Assembly (NCBI GenBank): GCA_023052935.1
Contig: CM041297.1
Span: forward strand, 53,983,917-54,047,916
Source of the DNA: Piezodorus guildinii
Lineage: Eukaryota; Arthropoda; Insecta; Hemiptera; Pentatomidae
Direction of reading: 5' to 3'
DNA length: 64,000 nt
In this document: in pieces, positions 12,301 to 24,300 of the stretch
Layout of the letters: every line of letters starts with the position of its first letter
Position numbering within the stretch: position 1 is the stretch's first letter
Position numbers and translations under genes: made by a program
Notes under the pieces: generated by a model
The model's database searches: none
Told to the model about the DNA's origin: nothing
What the model saw: only the letters and a program-made list of their open reading frames with translations

Positions 12301-15300
12301 GTTATTGGTATCTATAAAAAAATATTATTCACAATTTCGTATTCTTGTATTGAAAGCTTGCTGTATTATTTTTGTTTATTTCAGAATCTGTAGTGCATCT
12401 TTGGCGAATACCTGGCTTAGTGACAGAGCTCTACCTTAACTACGATTGTGCTTTGTACTGTCCCAATTTGTATGAAGAACTGACCAATTTGTTATCTAAG
12501 GTATGTTTGTTTTTACTTTAATTATATGTCATATTTTTCAGCTTTATTATTTTATATTATGTTTTTCTTTTTGTAGAACGCTTTTCCTGTAACTGGTGTT
12601 TATAACACCCATTTACTGTCTTTGGATGCCTTATTGACAGTTATAGACTCTATAGAAAGCCATTGCAATAGCCGAATATTAAATGAAAGACAAAATCCAT
12701 CAAAAGGTAAGTTTTTGCAAGTTAATTCACTTATAATATTCATTTTGTGAAGTATTTATAATGTTCTAATCAATAGTTCAATCTCTTGTCGACAGCTAAG
12801 TGTAGCTTTAATAAATTTGTGTTTAATATTTATTTATTTTTTACATTTCTTGTCTTGAAAAATTTTGACAGATGGAGAAATTAATAAATTAGAGTTTCAC
12901 GATTTTGCCAGCAATTACATCCACCGGACTGGTACCCGTCAAAAGTTATCATTGAACATTCCTAGTCATGAGCAATTAATGGCTGTGAAAAGAAAAAAGA
13001 AGGTATGAGAATTACTTAATTTTATAGATTTTCCTTAAATTAATTATAATAGACTCTTAATAGATTAATATGTAAATAATATAAAAATGTAATTCTAGCT
13101 CCTGGCTACTGGAACTGAACATTTCAATTCAAAACCAAAAAAAGGAATCCAGTTTTTACAGGAGCATAACCTATTATCGACACCACTAGATGCAGTAGAA
13201 GTTGTTGGATTTTTGCGAGAAAATCCTCATCTTGATAAAAAAATGATAGGTGAATACATCAGTAATAGAGCGAACATTGCTATTCTCGATCAGTTTGTCA
13301 AGTGAGTTGTATTAATGATTACTCCATATTATTTATTGTTTATATATATAATTGTTCATTAAGTTCATATTGGTTTTCATTAGGTCATTTGACTTCACTG
13401 AGATGCGCATTGACGAAGCTTTGAGGTTGTATTTAGAAACGTTTAGGTTACCTGGAGAATCTCCTTTGATATCTTTAGTGATGGAACATTTTGCAGAACA
13501 TTGGCATGTGAGTTTTTTTCCTCTTAAAATATATAATGTTTTAGGTAAATAATATAGATAGAATAGATGTAATCATTGGTGATAGTATAATTTTCTTGGC
13601 CTCACATTATATAGAACTGATATTTTAACTCATCTTAAAACTTTTTTTAAATATAACACTGCAAGTATTTATTGTAACTTTCTTTCTTTTTTTTTTTATT
13701 CTTTTTTTTTTTTTTTTTTTTATCTTGTTACTAACACGTTCACGCCGGGGTCAATATCAACGCTTTTTGGCATGAAGCAGGTCTGTCTTAGTTGCTTACG
13801 CTTCGTGGGGCGACACTGTTGCAAGTTCCAATGAGTTTAATGTAAGATTACAACAGTTCTTGAAGGAGAAATTATGAAAATACTTAAAAATGATTCTTAA
13901 ATTGTTAGTATTAGGAATAAAAATATGAAAAGATATTACACACAGCTAAAGAAGATTAATCTAATAAAATTATCCGATTCCAGTCCTATGAAAGGAGATG
14001 TTGAAGGTTTTAAAATATTTAATAAATAAACCCTTATGGTTGTTAATTCCTGCAAAATATAATGTTGAGAAAAAATAAAATAAACTTATTTTTTTAAACG
14101 ACTTATTTTCTGAAAACGAGTGACTGACCTGGTATGCATGTCACCCCATGGGATAGTTAAGCATGACCCACTAGTCGGTCACACTCCTCCACGGAAGTCA
14201 AGTGTGACCCACCGGTGGGTCATGCCAGTATGAACATGTTAAAGCAAAATATATGACCTGACTACCAATAGTAGAATCGTACTATTGGTATTAATAGAGT
14301 TCTTACAAAAGTTTGTTTTAATTTTTTTGCTAATTAAGGTAAATATTATGACATTAAAATGTTTGGTTTGTTCACCTTTGTGAATTAACTTCTTTTTTTT
14401 TTTAAATATTTATTTATTGAAATTTACAACTGTAATTTATATTACAACAAGTAAATATGCTAAAAGAAATATCACATGAGACTTGTAGAGGAGCAACCCA
14501 ATGGAAGCACTCCAGTAGAATTAACTTTAATTAGTATCTCATCTAAAATAAAACCTTTGATCGGTTTATAATTATTTATAATTAAAACTAGAATTATAAC
14601 ACTTTAAAGAATATGGATTATAATTGTGATGTCTTATGTAAACTTTTGTAGCTAATGCTAGTATATAAGATTTTTACTGACTAATATTTTTTGCAGAAAT
14701 GTAATGGAGAGCCTTTTGCTAATGCTGATGCTGCATTTACTCTTGCATACGCGATCATAATGTTGAATGTCGACCAGCATAATCACAACGTTAAAAAACA
14801 AAATACTCCAATGACAGCAGAAGCTTTTAAACGTAACTTGAAAAATGTGAATGGAGGGCAAGATTTTGAAGAAGAAATGCTTGATGATATTTATAATGCA
14901 ATTAAGTAAGTTTAAACAAAGCTGATTCTACCTAGCAAATATTTACTTTAATCATGATTTTTTTACTCCTAGATGTTAAAATTATGAAATAAACTTATTA
15001 ATTGGCTTGAGTTTACGCCTCAATGGTGCAGGCCCTTGATAGTTGGAGGGATAATAAATAACCTTTATTTTATTATATCACTGCTAGTGATTTTTAGAAA
15101 ATCTTGTTTAACTTTTTATTGTCCCTATGGTGTTACTATATATTTAATTAACTTTTGATGGAATATATGTCTAATAGAAGAAGTAAGGTTTCTTTAAGCA
15201 TTTGTCTTTCAGATTGTTGATTTATTCCTGCTTATTTCGGATCTATTTTTCTTCATTAATCACTTAATAAATTAATCACATACCAAATCTCAAACACCCT

Positions 15301-18300
15301 ATTTTCCTGAAAATAAAAAAATTTCCCATACTTATTTTGGGTTTGAAACTGTTTTTTAAATAATTAAGTTGGCCATAATAGCTTGAGTACTTCCTTCCAG
15401 TGGTACATTGTTAGGTCAAATAAAAGTTAAAAAAATAAAAGATCAACTAATAAAATGAGGTATTAAAATGAAAGGTGTGGTTAGAAAATGTTTTAAATTC
15501 TAAATATATACATAATTTCTATATGCATTTAGACAGATTTTGGAAAAATTGACTTATATTTTTCAGCATGGCTCCTTCTAATGAAGATCCTGCACATGTT
15601 AGAACATGTGTCTCTAGAGAGCAGAGGTGCCCAACAAAAAATTTTTGCATTCCCTTTCATCCAATCAATAGAATGGACAAGGACCCTCTGAATTAAAAAA
15701 ATCGCATGTTAAAAAATTGCAGTCCTTTTGGAAAGTTACTAATCTGATATTTAATTTAAATTCAAAGTACACTAAAACATCTCCTTCCATAATTTTAAAA
15801 ACAATTGTAGATTATAACTAAAAAATAAGCTAGTAAATTAGTTAATAAACCTAAATATTTTCTAAAATTATATAGCATAGTACCTATTCCAAATCATTGT
15901 ATTAATTTTAAGGCACATCCCACTTGCATAAACCTTTTGTTGTTGAAATAATGGATTAACGATTTAGTGACCGCAGTCGAAATAAATTGTTAAGATAACC
16001 CAAGACGATATATGCTGGACTCAGACAATTAATGTGCTCTAAACATATGTATGTTCTCATTACCTTTGAGTATTAATTTTTCTGTTTTAATCTTTCCAGC
16101 TTTTAAGTTGAGGTATCAATTTTTATATTGTTAAGAATGCTTGTTTGTTAATCATTTTTATAGTTCACAGTCTTAATATTACATTTTAAAAACAGTATGA
16201 ATAAGAATTAAACTATTTCAAATTTAATTTCTTTTTAAATGATTTGGAATGGTTAATTTTGGTTTATTATTTTCAATTATGAACCTTTGTACAAAAAAAA
16301 AAAAAAAAAAAATTTACCATTAAAAACAGAAAAAAAATTAAGATTTCAGCTAAATACACCCTTTACTCAGTTAATTTTGAAGATAAGTAAATAAATACCA
16401 AAAAATTATTTGTTAGTGCTATTCGATGGAGAATTAAATTTTCTACAAAACTAAAAAAGAATCATTAAAATGGGTTAAGAAATAGCAGATATATATCATT
16501 TTGAAATTAGTAGTAGTGATTGACCATTTTTCTTTGGATTATTTATGCCTTTTCATTTTAGTTAATTGGCTTTAAACAGCGATATAAACAGTTATAACTT
16601 AATATAGTTATTTGGAAATTAAACCATTGTGTATTAATTTGCAGCGTTTTTATTTGTTTGATTCAATTTATTTTTTAAAGGACTGATGAAATTGTAATGC
16701 CTGCTGAGCAGACTGGTCTAGTTAAAGAAAACTATGAATGGAAAGTACTATTGCGGCGAGGTTCCGGATCGGAAGGTTACTATGTACATGCTCCAAATGG
16801 TCTATTGGATCATGATTTGTTTTCATTGATTTGGAGCCCAACTATTTCAGCTTTGTCCTATTTGTTTGATAAGACCAATGATCCAACCATTTATCAGAAA
16901 GCCATATCTGGATTCAGGTGAGATATATTTTTGTGTGTCTCCTTTTCTATACAATACTACATATGTTCCATTTAAAATGGGCCAATTGTGAATTTATTGT
17001 GAAGCTACTAAAACAAAAAAAACATTTTTTTTTATTTTTTATATGGTTCTACTTTTGTTCTAATTTGTCTTTAATTTCTAGTTTTTTTTTCTTATTTTTA
17101 AAAATAGATATTTTAAAGTAGGTTATCAAACATCTCTAGGTTTAACGAAACTCGTACCATTTTTATTTATATATATTTTTTTCTTAAATATAGCTACTCA
17201 AACAAAATTAAATGGGGTTTGAGTCTAATAATGATAAATAATTTGTTATATATACAGCAAACGGCTATAACGAACACCCTTTTATAACGAACTGTAGTTG
17301 CGATCCCTTGAAAAATGAATAGAAAACTATGTTTTCTCCTCGTTTATAAATACTCTCTTATAACGAACTAACGAACTACTTTTGTGGACCTCAGAATTGA
17401 ATTTGTTCGGTTATAATGAAACTGAAGAAGAAAAAAATTAGGATACGTCTTAATTCCCAATAAAGTGCGGTATCTTTCTGTCTTAATCCTTCTTACCTCT
17501 TCCCTCTATTCAGCTGAATTTTGTGATTCAGTCTGTGACAGCTTCTGACTTCTAGAGTTTCAGCTTGTTATCGTGTTGTTTTCGGCTGAAAATAATTTGA
17601 CCAAACCAAAGTGGAACGTCCTACAGGCCATTAGAGCCATAGAACTGTCCTGGTCTAAAATTTTCCCCCTAAACAATCAAAAACTGTTTTAAAAAGGCTT
17701 GGATACTACCACAGTCGGACAGAAGCCTGTTCCGTGGTGAAGGAAACATTAGGCAGATTTAGCGAGTACGTCAGTATTGATGACAATCTTGCAACTTTGA
17801 AGATCACAGAGGTATCAGAAGAACCAAGCTCTGTAGACATCCAACGTCAAACTAGTGACTCAGATGACTCCGACGAAGACCCATTAATCGGACCCACTAA
17901 AGCCGAGGTGACAAGCGCTCTTCATGTCTTGCAACGGTTCGCAAATACCACTTCTGTTCCAGAGAGGTTCATTGAAGCTCTGGACGTCATAGGCACAGAC
18001 CTAATAACTTTAGTCAAACCAAAGCTTCAGCAAATTAAAATTGAAAGTTATTATAGGTGGAATAGTCAGGAATCAGTCATTTTTGAAAAGTTTTTAATTT
18101 TGCCAACGTTTCGGCTCAAGCTTGTGAGCCATCATCAGGGCATTACTGAGCCATGTCCAAGCATAAACTCAGTTTATGCTTGGACATGGCTGTCAGTTTA
18201 TGTTTGGACATGGCTCAGTAATGCCCTGATGATGGCTCACAAGCTTGAGCCGAAACGTTGGCAAAATTAAAAACTTTCAAAAATGACTGATTCCTGACTA

Positions 18301-21300
18301 TTCCACCTATAATAGTTTCTACAGTCGACTATACACCCTCAATAAAATTGAAAGTCTTTTTAAGCTTCAATAAGATAATTTTTCATTCCTATTTTTTTAT
18401 TATTTTAATTTTATATTATTTGCTGTGATTCTGACATTGAAAGTTCCTTTTTAAGTTTTGTATTTTGAATTATGGTTTTTGATAATCTTAAAGTATTATG
18501 TAAAATGTGAAACATGATATGTACCATGTACATAGCGCATAGTTTTAGCTGCTTTTTTAGTTTCTAAATAAATGCTGTATTGAAAATATCTTTTTTTAGT
18601 AGCCACCTGAATTTATAACAAATCATTTAACATACATACTATATATTTTCCGGATATAACAAATTATTTTATAACGAACAGAGAATTTTTTAGTCCCTTG
18701 GAGTTCTTTATAACGAGGGTAGTAAACCCTTGTTATAACGAACTCCAAGGGACTAAAACATTCTCTGTCCGTTATAAAAGAATTATACTACAAATATACT
18801 ACAGTAAGTAGTATATTTGTAGTACTTGGCTTCCATAAAGAAGAGTTTCTACAATTGTTGAAATAAGCTCCTATAATTTTTTTAACATTTATTTATATTT
18901 ATTCAATATTATTTACTCTAAATTAACGATTCATTTTTAGGAAATGTGCTATGATATCGGCTCATTATGGAATGAGTAACGATTTTGATAACCTCATTGT
19001 GTCTCTTTGCAAGTATACCATGCTTCATTATACTTCTGAGGTGAGTTTTTAGTAAACTTATTTTTTTTTTATTCGTTTAAGGTTTTATTTGTAATTGTTA
19101 TGTACTTTAATAAAAAAATTAAATGAAGATATTTATAGACATTTTTAAACTATTACTGAAAAACAATTTGTCAATAAAATAGTTTTATGGTTCTTAGTTA
19201 TCAATATTTATTCACTCTAATTACTTATGTATTAACTATTGTAAGTTTCAAGAAAAATTTTTCTTTTAGAGTCCAGAAAATCTTACCATCTCTTTTGGAT
19301 CGAGCCCCAAGGCTAGGCGTGCTGCAAAAACTGTCTTTGATCTTGCTCATCGCCATGGCGACATAATCAGAGAAAGTTGGAGAAATATTTTGGACTGTAT
19401 TTTACAACTGTATAGATGTAAACTTTTACCTAAGATTCTTGTTGAGGTAATTTATTAAAAACATTATTATATATTTAATGTTTTGTATTGTATATACTAT
19501 ATTAGGTACACAGTATTTAGTAATTGAAAACAGCTCTTATGAAGAAGTAGTTATTAATTTTAACCACCTAAGAATAAAACAGAAGTTGTTTTCAATTTGT
19601 ATTTCAGGCTGAAGATTTTATTGAATTGAGTGGTAAAATATCTCTTATTCGTGAAGACATACAACTCAGCCCTAAAACTGAAACTGGAATCCTCAGCTCA
19701 TTGTATTCTTATATAGCCCTCGGAGCAGGTATTTTTTACTCTTCTGATTATCATTACAAGTTTAATACTAAACTACTGATTAAGAAGTTTTTAAAGTTAC
19801 TTTTTTATTCATTTACCAGAAACGAATACTCAAAAAGGACCATCAGTCGAAGACCAAGAAGCTATTAAAGTTGCCCAGAATTGTATAAGGGAATGTCATC
19901 TTGAGCAGCTGATAACAGAATCTAAATTTTTGCGCATTGATTCTTTACAACATTTCGTGAAGGTATATATAATATTTATATCAATAGTTCAATCACTTAT
20001 CAACAGCTAAGTGGATGATTTCGTGTTTATTATTGAATCAGGTAGCCTGAATCGCAATTAGTCTGGATGGCGTTTAGTGAAAGAGATACAATTTTATAGT
20101 TTTTAACAATTTATTGTCTGCCAATGTTTCGTCCACCATTGTAGATCATCATCTGGGCTAAAAAGATTCAAAAGGAATATTCCATAAAATACCAAGTTAA
20201 TTTAGTTACTCAATTTACTTATTTATTTATTTCTATTTTTATATTTAACATATTTAAATCCTCTAACCCAGCAGTATATAAAATATATTTTTTAATATCA
20301 TAATTTTTAATAATTTATACCTTATACCCTGTATACCTTCTTATTTTCTATATATGTTGTTATACACTCATTTTATTCCTTTTGTATCTTTTTAGCCCTG
20401 ATGATGATTCACAATGGAGGTTAAAATGTTGACAGACAATAAATAGTTATAAACTATTTAATTGTTTCTCTTTTACTGACCACCACCCTTACTAATTTCA
20501 TCCTTAATCTAATAATGGAATATTACACTTTTTTTTTTTTTTTTTTTTGTCTTGGAATAATTGTTAATGTTACACCATGGCAAGATTTAAAAAGAATGAT
20601 TTTTGTTTTATTCTATCAGGCTCTAGTCACTGCATCTTATGGACCTGAAGGACATGTTTCACTCGGTACCTCATATAGTGAAGACACTGCTGTATTTTTC
20701 TTGGAGCTTCTTTTAAAAGTGGTTATTCAAAACAGGTATTCTAGCGTAGTACTTTAACCCTTACTTATTATTAAATTAGTAGTCTTTAAATAATTGTTTG
20801 TTTAAAATAATTTTTTTCTTTTATTTATACTATAAACAAATTTTATATTTAAAAATTAGATTATACAACTTGAGTGTATTAATTACACCAACAACTCTTA
20901 AGGGGTCAAGCTCTAGCAACAAATATTATGCCATTTTTCATGTCAATTTTTATTGATTTTACCATATTTAATGGTCTTGGTTATTGTATTAATCTCGCCA
21001 ATGGCTTTTATTCCAGAGATCGTATCTCATCAATTTGGTGCTCTGTAAAAGAGCATATCTACACTCTACTTATGGGCGCTGCTGCGTGTGATCACCACTT
21101 CTTGGTCGAGAGGTCTGTTGTTGGTCTTCTCAGGCTTGCCATCCGTTTGATGCACAAAGAAGAAATGGGACCCATGGTATATAATTGCAATTAAACTTGA
21201 CTTTTCTTATCATAATTTAATGAATGGTTTAATACTAGAAAAAAATATCATATAGATTTCCTTCATATATAAGTTTTATAGTTGTCACGTTGTTAATTTA

Positions 21301-24300
21301 TATATATAACAATGAATCACCTTTTCCCTTAGTCGTCGCTTCACGCGTGAACGGCTTGACCGATTTCTTCAATTCTTTTTGTTGTTATGTTTATATCAGT
21401 CAGGAGAAGGGTCTTATGAAAGAAAAAAAGAGAAAAGTTACTTTGGTAGACAGTTTATTTTAATTTTTTAGTTTCCTAAGGTAATCTCTTTATCTACATA
21501 TATAATAATGAATACCTACCCCCTTTTCCTTGGTCATCGCATCACGTGTGAACGACTTGACCAATTTCACTAAGACAGTTCAGATAGGACATTGTCGGAT
21601 CAGCAAGTATATTATACTTTTCATTGAAGCCAAAATTACCTGACCTGGGAAATACCCATAAAATTGATAGTTCCTGGGATAATATGTTAAGTAAATAATA
21701 TACACAGTATTGTAAATTAATTTTAGAAAATTGATTTTTTTTAATCATGTTTTACGAAATGACCTACTTTTTTGTAATATATAAGGTGTCTAGGGTTAAT
21801 AAGTATTATTAAATTGGTTAAACATAACCAACCCAGGAACTAGGAATTATGTATTGATTATTTTATTTTAATATCAACCATTATTTAAAAAAAGTAAATA
21901 TGTTTATTAAACAATTGTGGTTTAACATCCCTATAATGGTTATTGTGCATAATTGGAAAACATCTTTATAGTGGTAATTTTTTTAAGATTTTGTATATCC
22001 CTTAATTAAATCATTATATTTAATATATTTTTTTAAATTTAGGAAATAAAAATAAGATAAAAATTTCATGTTTGTCTTTAGGTATTGCAATCTCTTCGCA
22101 TGCTGCTCCTCCTTAAAAGTTCTACCCTGTCGCGTGTTTCTCGGCAGATATCGTATGGTACATTTGAGCTTTTGAAGACATCGGCTGCAAATATTCATTC
22201 CGCTACTGATTGGGCAATAATATTCACCCTCCTGGAATGTGTTGGAGCAGGTGCTCCTCCTCCGAAAGTCGTTTCGAAGCCTGTCAGTTCTACTGAATCA
22301 GGTAAGGAGGAAAAAGTGACTTGTAGAAATTTAATAATTATGTGTCAAGACATACAGTAAAATCGATTTGAGGTAAATTTTATTCTTTTTTTTAAAATAT
22401 GCTTTTACTTTGTTGTAGCATTTATGAAAGTCTTTGAGAAAAAAAAAGAAAAAAAGAATTGAATCAATTATATCATTTTTTTCCATTGGTCCAAGGTCAC
22501 AATTATAAAGTAATTTCGGGCATGAATCCTAGATCCCCATTAAGAAACATATTCTCGGACTTAAATGTAATGTCTGTAAAAAAATTATATACAATATCAA
22601 TTATGAAAAAACTATATTTTAGAGGGTATGAAATAGTTGGAAATATTGACCACTATTTTTCCACAAGACTAAAGACTTAATATAGGATTGTAGTGCCAAG
22701 ACCAAAACATAGTTGGATGATACATCTGACTTGTTCAATAGCTACTGTTTACAATATTCCTCCAAATTTTTGATATTTCCACACAAATCCTCCAAGGTAT
22801 TCTAAAATATCGATGAAATCCCTCAGTGAGACATGTTGTCCTCAATACCACCCTACATCATTTATTGTAATTTTCTTGTTTATTTTGAATCATGTATTAT
22901 TGTATATAATTGTATTTTTATATTGGGGGTGAGGTTGCTGAGTGAGTTAGCGTGCGTTACTTTGAAATGCACATTGCCTAGCAACCACAGAGAACCAAAA
23001 ATTGAAACCAAATAATTACAAGTTCGTGTCTCAGTGCTGGAGGGGGAGGGAGGCTGCTATCTCAGCATTTGTCCCCTGCCCTCACCCTATGGCCTGAGAA
23101 ACCCCCGCATAGCCTTCAAGGTGAGGTAAGGGGAACAAAAAAAAAAAAATTGTTTTTATAATATTCAAGTATTACAAGTTTATATTTATGTGCCTTTATT
23201 TCATATCATTTATATTTGTATATCTATTCCTTACTGCCTTTTGGTTTAGTAGTTCAGTCATACTGTATACTGTTTCTTACTGTATTATTGTACTTTTATT
23301 GAATTGCCGCTGGTGAACTCCTTTCCCGCAAACGGGCTTGCTTATGTGATTCTATTTTGAGTGCATAATGAATGGTAGTTCTGTGTTCGTTCCTGTGTAA
23401 GATAATTATTTATTCTCCTATATCAAGAGTGGACCACCTCTGGAGTTGTAAGACCCTCTTTGGACCTACTCATGAAGTTGATAATCAAAAATTTGGGGTA
23501 AAAACTTGGAAGATGAGCATGTTCTCAACCTAATCACTTGCTTGCACTGACGTTGGCCTAGAATCAGTATGAATCCTTAAGTATTTTTTTCTGGAATATT
23601 AAAGGGTCTTCTTGTTGTTCAATTATTAAGAATCCTTTCAATGAAAATGGCGACTTGAACTTATAATAAAAAAAAAAAAGAAATACTAATAATAATTAAA
23701 ACAGTCCTTAAAATATGAAAATTGGGCATATCCTTCGAAATAGTAAAATTAGTCCTTTTCATGCGTAACCCATTCTCTCTCCCTTATATAGACAATTCGC
23801 TATTTTGGACCAGTTCTTGCATTGGGAAGAGAGTTTCTATATAAAAAAGTGTCCTTTTTATTGTGGTAATCCTAGTTACCACTGAAATATTTTGATTCAT
23901 ATCCTTTTAAAAGGAGAATCGAGTCAAAAATAGAGGTTCTCTTCCATTTTGAATAGTATCCTAGTTACAATATATATCAATTGGAAATAATCCTTTCAAC
24001 AAAAATGGGGACTTGAACTTAAAATAAAAAAAATAAATTAAAATAGTCTTTAAAATATGAAAATCAGGCATAATCCTTTGAAATAGTAAAGTTAGTCCTT
24101 TTCGTGTGTAGTGGTAAATTTTTTTAATTGATTCTTAAAATTTCACTCATGTAGATCCTGTTTGCAGGTGCTCGCTCAGAAGGGGAAGTACAGGTGGACA
24201 GTGGACTAGGTAACGAGAGAGGCTATACTTCTGATTCGGAGCTGAGCAAAGCTGGTAGTGTTCCTTTGTCGCCCAGCCTTAGTCCGGAGGCTCCTCTTAG

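Larger units (their letters stand above)
18046..18315. repeat. large near-perfect palindrome with two hammerhead-type cores
   Basis: Left arm about 18,046-18,168 and right arm about 18,190-18,315 are inverted copies, from 'ttataggtggaatagtcag' at the outside to 'ggacatggctcagtaatgc' near the centre. The centre repeats gtttatg-cttggacatgg. Each arm carries CTGATGA, a hairpin and GAAA in the same relative place. The unit sits inside the Tigger relic. I infer a Penelope-like terminal repeat pair in head-to-head arrangement. Confidence 0.75.
17255..18780 (+). mobile_element. Tigger (pogo-type) DNA transposon relic in GBF1 intron 18
   Basis: The left end starts after TA with cagcaaacggctataacgaa, and the following stretch repeats 'ttataacgaac', a hallmark of Tigger/pogo ends. 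Matching 'ttataacgaac...gttctttataacgagg' sequence lies at 18,660-18,720. A C-terminal Tigger transposase fragment is present at about 17,600-18,030. The interior is interrupted by a large palindrome at 18,046-18,315. The right end is duplicated in inverted orientation (18,675-18,775), so the exact right limit is uncertain. Confidence 0.7.

Noticed and set aside
15565..15690. Short frame [14 protein letters not shown] in GBF1 intron 17
   Set aside because: Not in phase with flanking exons, stops soon after, and the surrounding exon pair joins perfectly without it.
17734..18270. 178-codon ORF as a host gene
   Set aside because: The first part is a Tigger transposase C-terminus and the last part runs by chance through the hammerhead palindrome.
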